Shown here: positions 49,371-62,418 of the stretch, piece after piece
Position numbering within the stretch: position 1 is the stretch's first letter
How the letters are laid out: each line of letters starts with the position of its first letter
NCBI RefSeq assembly: GCF_050436995.1
Contig: NC_134754.1
Location: forward strand, 4,643,001-4,707,000
Reading direction: 5' to 3'
Source of the DNA: Anticarsia gemmatalis
Lineage: Eukaryota; Arthropoda; Insecta; Lepidoptera; Erebidae
DNA: 64,000 nt
The notes under the pieces: model-generated
Told to the model about the DNA's origin: nothing
What the model saw: only the letters and a program-made list of their open reading frames with translations
The model's database searches: none
Made by a program: the position numbers and the translations under genes

Positions 49371-52300
49371 CTATGTGTTAGCCTTCATAACGTTCATTAT
49401 GTGTATGTGGCCAGGATTGTCTACTGTGACGAAACATGAGAATTTGTCGTCGTGACACAACCGCTTCGCGTTCATACCTGACAGTTTGATGCAGGCTAGG
49501 ATTTCTCTTCTTTTTGAGCCTTGTTTGCAGCTGAAAATAAAGCAAATATTATTTACTAGCTGACCCGCGCAACTTCGCTTGCGTCACATAAGAGAGAATG
49601 GGTCAAAATTTTCCCCGTTTTTGTAACATTTTTCACTGGTACTCTGTTCCTATTGGTAGTAGCGTGATGATATATAGCCTATAACCTTCCTCGATAAATG
49701 GACTATCTAACACTGAAAGAATTTTTCAAATCGGACCAGTAGTTCCTGAGATTAGCGCGTTCAAACAAACAAACAATCAAACAAACAAACAAACTCTTCA
49801 GCTTTATAATATTAGTATTATTTATAATATGAATGCTCGTGAAATACAAAAGTATCATGTATATACTGACCCAGCGTGATGCTACTAAAAACAATAGAAA
49901 AAAGGTTTAAGAAAAACAAGTGCCCCGAATGATCACCACAGAGGTGAGCTTGCTAATTCTGGCAGTTTCCTTACTTGATATTATGAAATGCATAAGGAAT
50001 GTATTAAAATATATTACATACCATTTCCCCTTCCATATAACTTTCCAGCAATGCTGCGGTAAGTAAAAACCGTCTCCAAAGAACATATTACAGTTAGACC
50101 TCGTGTTATTTTCACTGTTGGCATTCGGCGTCTCGGCTCTCACTTCCATTGGACTAGCGATGGGCGATAGAACGTTGTAGCCGGGCCTGTGGATATATGA
50201 GTTAAGCACTAATTACTTTATTTTAAAGATCATGACCCGTTTTAAGGTTCTCGATTATAAACTGCGTAGTAGCTAAACATAAAAATTATGTGTAAATCTT
50301 GAATGATTGGCTTTCCATTGAAAAAGCGAAATTGTTCATCACAAAAAAAAATATCAATTTGGATTGATGAATAATAAAATCATTTTAACACTGTTAAAAT
50401 AAAATATAAAAAGGGAGTTCTTTATTACGCTACTATTATATCAAATTAACAAATTCATTTAATTATAACAATTTAATATGAATCAAAACCTTACCTTTTA
50501 GCGATCCTATAAGCCCTCGTCTTCATAAGGTAAGTGATATTCCACCAAACAATCTCCGTTGCCATGGTAACGAGGACCAATGGCGGCTGGTCTTCATCAT
50601 CGTCTAGCGGTAACTGAGGTGGTGACAAAGCGGGGTTCGGCGACATTTGTATCAAAGAATTGCGGTTAGATCTCTCAGGAACGGGTGAAAATGAACACGA
50701 GTGCACTTTCGACTTGTGGTGCTTTAGAAGGCTTAGCTGGATTTTCCGTCGTACGTTCCATACCTAAAAAGAAAAAAAAATATTTCTTCATAAAACTGTT
50801 TAATGTCACAAAAGCGCATTTTGGCCCGCTGATCTCCTAAAGTATTTATTTTAACAAACTTGTAGCTTCCCAAGCGTGAATTTGGCATCACGCATTCTTC
50901 TCATGCATAATGCGGTTTTCTTATTATATTAGTAGAACCAAAAATCAAACGAGGTTTTTGGCGTTTAAACCCCCGATCAAAATAAATGATTAGTTACCGC
51001 ATTTAACACATAAAAGACCAAATCTAAGATTTAAAAGATTATTATACAATATAATTCTTACCACAACATTCCCAGAGTCTAGTCCCATAGCAAGTATATT
51101 GCCATCCGCAGTGAGATCACATGAAATTATCACATTGTTGAGTTTATACTCTTGTATTGTTTGCAGCTCCAGGCCTCCTTCCTCGTTCAATTTCAGTTCG
51201 AACGTCTAAAAAAAATTAAAACAAAAATTACATACTTTAATAATAATCAATATTTTTACAAGATATTGATAAAGGTATAAATTTTAAAACAACGTTTTAG
51301 TTAAAAATTAAATCTATATTTGCATATAACATAAGGTAATTGGGCACCCATCTAATACGTAAAATTGGTGAACACTTATGAAATGTTTTGTTCGTCAGTC
51401 ATTAGTCCCGGTTAAACGTTGTTATCACAAAAACGCCTGTAAACCGCATTTGATGGAAACGGTAAGCGAAACCTGTGCAGCACATATGGTATCTTTCGGA
51501 AACAAATACCCGTTATTTACCTCACACTCTCAAATAAAGCGTAATCATTGATATTATAATTACCTGGAATCCTTTATTATTTCTATCGCAAATAACCAAC
51601 ACATTATTTTGGAAGGACGCAGCACTGATGTGTACATCTGGTTGTCTCCCGACTAGTATTGTAGACACATTCAAATTCTTATCCCACAGTTTGATAGTAG
51701 CATTATCTTCTACGGTGATAATGCCTAAGTCTTGAATCCAGAAACATTCGACCAAACTGCTTCCTTTGCAAAGACTTTTGTTCTCGCCGTTCTTGAATAA
51801 ACGTTCTTTGGAATTGATGCTTGTGTCACTGCTTGAACTTGAAAGCTTTTCCGTCCGAATTGGTTTTCTTTTAACACCTAGAAACAAAGTTGTTAACGAT
51901 TAAAAATCGGGTTTGTATTCACCTCAACAATGTCTACTATTAGGTCGGGGAAAAAGTATTTTCGCATTATAGTATGTATGAACTTGTGATAAAAACTCTT
52001 TGGCTTCAAGAATCAGAAATTAGTATATGGTTCATTAGGTTTCTTTCAGTGAGCTCGTGAGGTACCCAAATATCGAGCTGTTTTGTGTAGAGAAAAGATT
52101 TTATTACAAGTTAATACATACTATAATGCGAAAAGACTTTTCCCCCGACCTAATATAAAATTAATCTCAAATAATTAATTATTGTTACATACAGGGTTAG
52201 TTACTTACAATAAGGAGCTTAGCTTAAGTGTGCAGTGATTAACATAAGTGCTTGCATTATTTAACTCTAACATACACATGCTTAAGCTGGTTCATACTCA

Positions 52301-55300
52301 CGCTTACGTGCCGCGCGGAATCTGAGTACAAGCGAAAATTTCCTAAAAAATCTTCTAATGCATTCAGTTTCTTAATTTCAATATCCTTCATTTCGTAAAC
52401 TTTGTAAAAAGTATTTAAAATACACAGTTATATGTATATTTTTGAGCACTCGTATAGCAAGCTGATAATCGCAGCCCGTAAGCGTTGTTATAATTGCCAG
52501 CTTTCACTCAACGACTCGAGGTCCATGCATACCTTGTCTACAGGCATAAACATCATACACACAAAAAACTCACCCTGCAAGTCATTAAGAATTTCCTGCG
52601 ACCCAAGATTATTATTACCTCTCTTCATCATCGCAGTTTTCCACATACCCGTATCTAAGCATAGCTGGTAGGCCATCAAACATCGGTTCTCTCCCGCAAC
52701 GATCAATAGATTCGTATGAACGAACTTCAAGAATTGCACTTTACTATAAATATCCATAATGGTAACTGTTTCTTTAGTACGGATGGTGTATTTCTTCACT
52801 GCGCCTGATTTCAGTCCATATATAATGTATTGGTTGCACGGCGCGATTTTCACTCTCGTTATATATTCGTCAGATTTTTCTGTGATTTCGGTTAACACTT
52901 TTTGGCCGCGCATCACCTGAAAAGTAAAATAACAATGATCTTATATAGATGTAACGTTTTTTTTCCGCAATTTAAATAATATTAGCATCGAAACACTTCA
53001 AACAGATATCGTCAACCTTAAAACTGTCGATATTTTTTTGTACTGACCACATTATCCCGATATTTTTCATGATATAACATCACATGACAGTTATAAGCTT
53101 CCCAAAACTTTGTTCCTCTTTAAAAATGACTTATGGTATAATCAGAACTCCAGACACGCGTTGACATAGCTCATACATACCTGGATATTATTCTTATCAT
53201 CAATCACAGCGAGCAAAGGCTGCGCGACATTATCGTTGTTATTACAAATGCCTTTCAAGTTCAATGGTTTGAGTGTATGTCTGTCCAAGCTGAGGGTGTT
53301 TTTCAGTATCTTCTTAGTTTCCTTATGGTTGGCAAAAGATTGATGTCGCCGGGGAGTGTTGCCAGCACTCTCTGTAGCTGTCGGTGTGGAGTTCGGAGTT
53401 TGAGGCGTGGAGGGATTCACGAAACTCACGTCGAAGTTCGTTGTTAGGCGGACTCGTCTAAAAAGAATGTGTTTTATTAGACTTTTGGTTTGTGTTATGT
53501 AGAGTAATTTTACGGACCGAATATCCCTGCCGGGAAGGCAGAATTTTTAAAGAGTTTTAACGTTAAAGCTAGCAAATAACAATACGTTTTTATAATTAAA
53601 AATATATGGAACATTAACACACAATATGGAGCATTTTATGAGTGCGAACCAGTGGCGAAGGCTTCATACAACTCGATTCCTACCGGCTTCCCTTTCTGGA
53701 CAGACTCAATATTAGTGTTAAATTAATAGTTTACTATTGCCAAATAATACACAATTAATAAATAATCACCAATATTTAAAACGTAATCTTTAACTAGAAT
53801 CATTAATCTAATCGAAATAGTACGAAAACGCCTACCCTTTAAAAATTACGCTCCGCTAAAAACGCAACGTGAAGTAATAATAATGAAATAAGCCGGAGGC
53901 GCTGATCGGGAATCGCGTACAATAAAAACTATGGCGACGATGTCGCTTACGACCTTTTGGATCGCGCTTTACACCGCGCTGCATAGTGGCGAGCAAGCCG
54001 GAGGAAGAGCGGGTTGCCTCGCGCTACAGCGCTCGCGCCGCGGCGAACACATGATCTTACGCATTCTGTCGCGGCGCGAGCCGCGTGCAAGAGCGAGATG
54101 GCGAAATATAAGCTAAGCATCCTGCATAAGTATGAGCCGAACATTCTTAGTTTGACATTAGGTTATGTTTGTTTACTGTTTACATTTTTCGCGCGCTCTA
54201 TAACAAATTAGAATATTTGTGTTTATTACAACATTATTCCTTAGTAAATGTGTTTGTGCATAACTGTGAATGTATCAGTGTATTAAACAGTAATTGTTTT
54301 GCATGTATCCATTGGAGTACATATTCATTTTGTCAGATTTATAGGTTAAACTCATTTCTAAAAAAGTGTTCTGCGTTTTTCCGTAATGATTTGGTATTTT
54401 ATTGTTGATAAATACATTCTAAATTGCTTGTATAATATGTTATTAAACAACCAGTGCGAGACAATCATCAATGATTCGAAATACGTTATCAAAATATGTG
54501 CTGTTGTGTTACCTACGTGTTACTACTGAAGTCAGAGTAACTAAATACAAAACAAGCATGATTAGGTAGCATGGTAAGTACCTATGTATTATTAGACTGT
54601 AGAGAGAGAAATAAGAGACTGTAGTCGAATGTAGATAATACTCTCATATTGTTATTATGCAGTAATACGCTCTTTTTACGTCGGCATTCTTACGATGTCT
54701 ATATGTAGGTACTATTCCTAGACATTGACTTATAGCTCCGGCTTGCCTTGCATAAATATTGACCCTTCGCCACTGGTGCGAACATTTTAGAACAAAGCTC
54801 ATATCAATATTTACTTCGTTATTTATTGAGATAAATGAAGTTTATACTAACCCACTCTTCTGTGCTGTTTGTGCGATGTAAGAAGCGTCTAGATACCACA
54901 CTTTAGCGTTATCTTCGATACATCCCGTACCAGTTAGAAGCACATCAGATCCCGGTTCGAATTCATCATTCATCATCAATTCACTGACCGCCATTGATAC
55001 AACATTGCTGGATTAAAAAACAACATAAGGTAAAAAATAGAAGTAAAAATAAAGAGTACCATAGAGAAACTAGAAGAAAATCGTAGTTACGCTTACGGCT
55101 CGCATGAATATTAAGCGTTCGAGCAATTGACCTACTATGAGAGTTGAGATAGTGGGCCTAGGAAGAGCTTCACTAAAAATGACAATGTGTAAAAAATCAT
55201 TTTCAATTATCATTTTCTATACGAACAAAACGCGTAATTCTTTCTTCTATACGAACAAATACGAAAAATCGTTGTACTGTTTGCATCCCTAAACGTAACA

Positions 55301-58300
55301 TTTAGTTAAATACGGTCACACTGTAATACATTTTAACAGTTGAAAGTTGCGCCGAACAATTGCGATTAATAAGCGTCTCTACTAAAAACTAGTAGTATAC
55401 TTTTTAAAAGCAACTTACCCTCGTCTATTCTCCAAATCAAAAGACCTAGTATAAGTCTTAAGGTCGACGCAAACAACGCGACTATCGTTAGTCGACACGA
55501 ACAACAAAGTGCCGCTCTTATTCACCGCAATTGATAAAAACGACATATTTTCTTTCACTTCCTCACTCGCGATCACTCTCTTGTATCTACATTTGTTTGA
55601 ATTCACCGAGCTTAAAGAGATTTTCACCTCGTATTCCATTACCTCGTTAGATTTTAGTGTTATTATTTTATCGCTACCTGGAAAGTAAAACATATTTTCT
55701 GTAAATAATATTTCTATTCATGACTATATTATAGGCAGCTTATACTTATTTGTATATAGAAGAGATTTGATCTAAAGGCTTGCTCAGAAAAGGGTCCTTT
55801 GTGCACAGATATAAATCCTTGAATAACGAATAAAATTAATGAAAGATGTGGTTTTTTTTAATGCGTTAGGTGCATTATTCAATATAGCTGTTGGGAAGAA
55901 CAATATACATCGAGAACTACTCTTCTTTGCGAAGGGCTTTTGTCACAATACGCTAACAGTGAAATACTACTAGATATCACGCATACCTGTTTATGATAGC
56001 TCTTACATATGGCACTTTATTTAAAAAAATGAAAAAAAAATCATATGAGTACTTACCAGGAACTGTAATCATATCTAAAACAGGACCAGTCTCTTCAAAA
56101 GTGATCACTTTCTCCTTAGTTTTAAGTTCGATCATTTCTACCCGCCTATGGCTATTAGACTTTGTCGCAACGATGACATACCGATCATGATTGCAAGGCA
56201 CACAAGACAGAATCTCCGTATCTCGATCAAATTTATCAATCATAGCGATGATTTTATCACTAACGTTGGGTAAAGGATTCCATAGAACGATAATTTTGTC
56301 CGTATGCATGATCAAGAATTGCTCACTGTTAGTCCATCGGCAATTCAAATATGGTCCTAGTTTGGGACTAATCGTTTCTGTTTCAGCGAAATGACTGTTG
56401 TATACGTCTTCTGATTCTGTAACATAATTGTGTTCGATGAATGTTGCGTATTATTACTTCTTTGTTATACGTGTTTCGCTTTCAAATATAGTCGAGTTAA
56501 TGTTAAGACGACTTACAAATTATTACTGTAAAAGATTAACTTGCATTAACAGACACAAAGCGAATCTAAAATGAGAAGATGACGGCTGTAAAAAAGGCAT
56601 TAATATAATAGTATTTATCTATATCTTCATATGGGTCCATATGACATGAACGTTCGATTAAACAATGTACTTCGATTAAAATCTAGAAGTAAAGGGAACA
56701 TACCTTCTTCAATAATATCTCCATCGTCGTACAGCAAGTCGTCGACATACCACAGCTTGAGTGAGCCGTCATAGAACAAAGCGACTACTATTTGAGGGTT
56801 GGTCGAACAGGCTACGCCAATCCAAGTGATCGGTGACCCGGGACCGCGGAGCTCCTTGCGTAGCTTGTTTGTTGGGATGTGGAAGAACTGAAAAGTACCA
56901 GACTATTAGCTTTATGGCTTATGGATAAGTGTTGGATATCCTATCCGATGCAAAAAGTGACAGCAATGAAGAATTAAAGTGGAATTTAAAAAAAATATAT
57001 TGGAATTTAATCACATTAACTTTTAGTGCGTACTACCGCGTCTTCGGAGACCTGTGTTTTATCGTTTTTACATATTTTTTATAGCTGCTCCACAGCTCCA
57101 CTATTATTAGTCATAAAGTTGTGTTATACATACTAATGAGCTACTCAACACAAATTCACTTTCCAAGTTGAATCAGTAGTTTTTGAGATATGCGCTTTCA
57201 AACAAACGAACAAACATAGATTCAGCATTATATTATGTACGTATGTACGTATAAGGTCGAAAGTGTAGGTCTAGCTTACCTTAATAACACCGGAGTTAGT
57301 ACCGACTAGTACAAAGTCGCCGAGGAAACACACAGCACGTAACTTTTCCTTCACGTCGATAGTGGAGTGTTTGATCTCTTCTACGTTTTGTTCATGTCTG
57401 TAAGAATAAGTATTAGTTGTTTAATATGATACTATGGAGACTAATGGATAACGTACGAGACCACATTATCCGTTTTAACTCAATATATTGCTGTAATTAT
57501 TTGATCATATACAAAACCAAATAAGTGCAAATTTTTTTGATTATCTACCAGATGGACTGAACGAAAAATATAATTAAGTCAATACACATATTCTTGTGAT
57601 ACCCTCGACTTCTCGTTTCGTACGATGTAAAAAGGCTGACATGCATGGAGATATATAGGATAGCATGGAGGGTACGAAAAAATCACGATCCCTTGAGGGT
57701 TAAAGATAAAATAAAAGTAATTATTATACTCACAAGAAATCAAAGTAAAGTTCATTCTTATTGCAGTTCTCCTGAGCGATATGGTTCGCTTTACTGTACA
57801 GTATGCCTTTAGATTCGTTCTGCAGAATACTTTGGACGATGTTGGTGCAAGGATAATAGTGTAAGTCAGCTCCGTGGGTACTTAGGAACGATCTAATGCT
57901 TAGCAGCAGGTCCGAGTCCAATTTCTGAAATAAAAATCGTATTTCAGTAAACTTTTATATCATATATTCATAATATAACGCCTGTTATACCCAAAGGTGT
58001 AGACACCATTATTCTATTCGCCATTAACAACATAAATTCCATGTTGCCGGGCACGTAATCAAACCCCGATTTGCTATTGAAAATATTCTAATATAATAGA
58101 TGAGAGAAGACCAATAGCACTTTGCTTACAGAAATACAGATTTATAATAGGGGAACAGCAACTAATATATTAAAAGTATTAAAATAAAACTTACATCAGT
58201 ACAAATAAATTTCTCATACTTCTGTAGATCAGCCATCACATCAGCTGAGCCGGTCAATCGCACTTTGTTCCCCAAAAACTTCAAATCTAAGAACAATTTA

Positions 58301-61300
58301 TTGAACAAACCCCAGGAATCATTCACATTATCAGTGTTCTTAATATGATAGCCGAGGTAGAAGGCGATATAACCATCATCAACAATCTCAACGGGAGCAC
58401 TTGTATTATTATAGTTATAACTGTTGAGGAATTCTGTATGAATTTTCTTGCTATCGTCATCTCCCGTATTTCTTAGATAATTCATTATCAAATCATGAAC
58501 CTCATATAAGTAGTCTTTCTGTTCACGATCGTATGTTTGTATGATGAGTGATTTTCTCCGCAGTTGTGTCATGATAGCTTCTACTTCAGCTAAGTCTTTG
58601 TTCCACAGTTTTCTAAGGACTTTTGGTGATACCTTCACATTGTCCGGCAAGATCTTCAGCCTTTTGTACAATGGACGGATGTTCTCGCTTAGCGTGTTTA
58701 TACATACTTCTATAGTTTTCATTTGGTTGTTGGTTTGAGGTCTTGGCCACCTGTGGGGTAAAAAAATACTTGTTCTTATGTTCTAAGAAATGATAGATAT
58801 AAAGTAAAAAAAACAAGTCAGAGGTACGTCAGCAAACGTCAATGATTTTCGTATGCTGTTAAATATAGGAAAAACCTAAACATCTATAACTTCTATAAGA
58901 CATAAGTATTTGTATTTAGTAGACCTTGTTCTCAGGTAAATAAAGTTCCAATAAATTTCTTTAAAATACAATACCGAATATATAGGTACTCTGAATGTTA
59001 AAAAAGTTATACTTACGAAAATAAACTTTCTTTTTTCTCAAACTTTTTAACATAATAATTCCAGTGTTTTGGATCGTCTAGCAATCGCTCTTTGTTCTCG
59101 CCTAGCTGGGCTCCGATCAATCTTATAAGGAACGGTATTCCTTTACAAATTTCGTGAAGTTTGTTCGCTTGTCTCGGTAACTTTGATACGTCCACGTCGA
59201 GGAACGAGGCAAAGATTTGTAGAGATTCCTTTTCTTCAAAACAGTTTTGTATCTGTAAGCAAGATAAGCAAAATTATTAATAATAAGAAAGCTAAGTAAT
59301 TCACTTTAGGCATTCGTTAGATCCCTGGCGTAAAAGAGGCTTATGCCCTGCAACGGTCTAAAAAATATTAAGTGCAATGCATCACTTTTGTAATATTTTT
59401 GTACAGGAAATGAAAATTATTAACATACTGTTCCGTTAGATATTTAAAATATAGTGACCAAATTCGTCATGTGGTTTTCCTGTTTCCACAATGCATCATA
59501 CCGTACAGAGTTTTCAGTCTTTCGTCGTATTTTATAACTCGTATGTTTAAATATATATTTTTGTTTTCTTTTTATTATATACTGAGAATTTCCTTTGTGT
59601 AAACTAAAGACTCACGCATAGTGTCAAGGCTTCAAAAACGCGGTAAAAACAAAATAACGAAATTAAAACTTATGTCTTTACTTGTGTTTGAAGCTAAATC
59701 TTTCAAAGCCTTTTTAAAAAGGCGTTCTATAAGGCAACACCTAAAAGTGCAATAAACTTTATAAGCTTAGAACGTTGCTCGTTATAAAATAATGATTGTA
59801 TTTAGAGCCGGCAGCTGTCAGTCTATCGTTGCCCAAACCTAGAGACTTGAAGCGTGGGTGTCAATGATGTAACAAGTAATATTGATTGATGTATGTAAAA
59901 TAATGTTTATCGTAATTTGGAAATTTAATTTCAACTTATTAGATCAAAATTTTCTAAACATATTACTGTCCTACTGCTGAGCGCTTCATTAAGTCTACTA
60001 CAGAAGCTAAATGCGGTTTGATTTCGCATACCTTAGATGACTGTGTAAATTGGGTTCAGGCATACAATACAAGACACAAAATGTTTTTTTTCTATCCTAT
60101 GGTAACGTCTTAATATTGACCCTAATAGTCATTGTGTTTGTATAAAGCTAATGTTAATATGACCCGGCTACCATCCATACCGTAAATATTATATTTATCA
60201 AAAACAATTTACGGTCACTTGATGCATTGCTATAAATTGTGTCTCCTTGCTATTCGAATTAACATTGTGACGTCAGATTGGTCGGCCATTTCGGCGCGTC
60301 ATCGGCACCAGCTATTTTTACCTTCGGCTAACATGTTTTAGACTATTTCGTTTATGTTTTGTTTATCTCACATGAGCATATAAAAGAAGGAAACTATTTC
60401 ATTTAGAAATAATTGACCGCATGTCTCTAACTTTGCCCTTGAAGCGAATATGACTTTATTGTTTACCTTATTTCTAGTCACCCCCAATTGCACTGAAGAA
60501 AACTTGAACTTTCTTTGTTTGAAAAGTATATTACTTACCTCAATAATTTGTGGGCTATAATTAGCTAGCACCTCAGTATCTCTCGTAGTGACCAAGATCT
60601 TGCATCCAATATCGAAGGCGTTGAGACATTTTCGATCACACACTTCATCGAGCACAAGGAGGCATTCGTTCAAAGGTTGTTCGGCAAATTGGCTCTTCAG
60701 TCTGTCCTTCAGATCGCTCAAGGTCCATTCACATGTCGAAGACGACTGACTGTCGCCGTTAGAACCAATACTTGACATTGAAATAGAATTGTTCATGAAG
60801 GGATTTTGTACGTATATAGATGAAGCTTTACGTAACAATCTGGAAATTAAACAGCGATTAGGTATAATAAGAACGGGTTATTTTCACCTTGAGCAAGTGG
60901 GGATTTTGTAAACATGTCACTACGATGTACGTAGTTACAATTAATGTATAACCTTGATTTTTCTTAGCAGGAAAATTGCATTGTTAAGTGTAATTAAGAT
61001 ATTAATTTTAGATCAAAAGTACGTTTCTTCAATATTTGTGAATGTTAAGTTTTAGTTGTGACCAAGTTTTGAAACAGTATTCCAATTTAAGTAACACATA
61101 ACATAAATTTCATGCTATTCATAATATGAATAGCATTAAATTTCACCTTGTTATGGCAACAAAAATACTTTTAACCACCATAACAAATTATACATTATGT
61201 ATAATAAATAATACCAAAATAAACAAAATCAGCAGAAATTTTATCATTTTACCCGGTATTATTAAAACGGGTGGTTTCAATAGATTAAGCACCGTTAATA

Positions 61301-62418
61301 ACTCAGCCTGTACTTTGAGTCATCATTTAACAGAATTCATGATTACGTCAATCACGTCTAAATGACCGCTGAGCTATCAATTACAGTTTTGGAAGCCTAG
61401 GCAAAACTGTAGTATTTGTGAATATTAAAGAAAGATAGAGAATAATATGTAAGGACTTTCGTGGCTTACTCAGATCGGGAACTCATACTATAGTAGAGAA
61501 ATCGGCCTCGACAATCAGTTCTTTTTTGTATTGCAGTCGCAACCTGTCGAATGCCAATATGGATTGATTGGATAGAGCGTTCGGTGATCTTCTAACAAGA
61601 GGTATTTTACCTTCGCAATTATGTATTTTCTAAATTGTATCCGAAGTTATAGGAAACGTATTGTCTCAATTCCGAATACTTCAATGATATTTAACCAGGC
61701 AGCGTGAATTGATTCAATTAACCTATTTTAGCGGGTGGTGTATGATTTCAAATTAACTTCTACGTCTCATAATTGACATGTATCTTGGACGTTGAATGAT
61801 ATTCAGTACATTTTTGCTGAAATACACTAATAATTGACGGTTGAGGTAAGGAACAAATTATGTTGAATAAAACTCTCCACTCGAAATAGTCATCAGATTG
61901 TGAAGTCGTGCAAGTGTCAAAATGATTTCCCTCAAAACGAAATCCGTTCCCTATCCTGTATCGGGTTACCTTACTCTCATTCCCTGCATCAACCGAAGGT
62001 AGACTGGGTAAAATTGCCGTCTGCATTGTGGCTGCCTTGAACATCGAGTGTGTATGGAATTTAAATAGATTAAATTTGAAATCATAGACCTAGATTGACG
62101 TTGATCCTTCATTACCTTTCGTTATACTCAATTCAATATACCTAGCCATGATTTCTAAACTTACTTAAGCCTAGTGTGACAGTGAAAACCAAAAAAAATG
62201 ATAACTTACTTGCTCTGCATCGCAATATAATCGTCATCAGTCTTGCAGTTGCTAAAGTTGAGCCACAGCACTACGTTGTTGAAGCTCTTAATGATGAGAT
62301 CAGGGTTGTGACGCAATGCACTGAGGACTACACACGTACTGCCACAGCCTAACATGCCGTGGACAGCTACTATATTGTGCCTTTTCATGTTTCTTAGGAC
62401 ATCTGCTAATTTTTGTTC
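49371..62418 (-). CDS. Dark: Apaf-1/Dark apoptosome protein, 17 exons, 5' end missing
   Basis: Exons in transcript order: 62210-62418, 60539-60839, 59017-59252, 58195-58750, 57734-57924, 57280-57397, 56704-56887, 56057-56416, 55419-55677, 54852-55007, 53181-53457, 52574-52916, 51564-51877, 51062-51205, 50495-50763, 50022-50186 and 49371-49530. All join in phase to give 1413 aa to a TAG stop. NB-ARC: P-loop HGMLGCGST (residues 20-28), Walker B LLVLDE (130-135), sensor KILVTTRD (150-157), CKGIPFL, then the winged helix and VHD (333-335), the MHD equivalent. The rest is WD40-rich (ATIKLWD; DGSLKLW), with Ser/Pro linkers. Apaf-1/Dark assembles the apoptosome that activates the initiator caspase (Dronc in insects). 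The usual P-loop Lys is Ser. The CARD-coding exon(s) are not visible and presumably lie right of the window, so the first residue here is internal. Confidence 0.93.
49556..49819 (-). mobile_element. Non-autonomous repeat, copy 3 (same family as 10918 and 11502)
   Basis: It starts ctagctgacccgcgcaactt and ends ctttataatattagt, with an (aaac)n tract. The word tattattt occurs at both flanks and may be a target duplication. It sits 25 bp upstream of the last Apaf-1 exon, inside its final intron. Confidence 0.65.
51940..52153. mobile_element. 214-bp mariner MITE in an Apaf-1 intron
   Basis: Terminal inverted repeats TTAGGTCGGGGAAAAAGT / ACTTTTCCCCCGACCTAA are flanked by TA on both sides (51938-51939 and 52154-52155). 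About 40 bp of each end pair, including catactataatgcg. The ends match mariner-type elements common in insects. The centre is too short for a transposase. Confidence 0.85.
53650..54775. mobile_element. 1126-bp hAT-superfamily element with perfect 8-bp target duplication
   Basis: TIRs CAGTGGCGAAGG / CCTTCGCCACTG are bounded by gtgcgaac at 53642-53649 and 54776-54783. The 8-bp duplication and CAGTGGCG start are diagnostic of hAT. Inside is a sharply GC-rich core (about 53890-54120) with AT-rich flanks. No frame longer than about 80 codons exists, so it is non-autonomous. It is inserted in the Apaf-1 intron between exons 54852-55007 and 53181-53457. Confidence 0.88.

Noticed and set aside
53931..54211. 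Small Arg/Ala-rich ORFs on both strands
   Set aside because: Inside the GC-rich core of the non-autonomous hAT element, with no transposase similarity.
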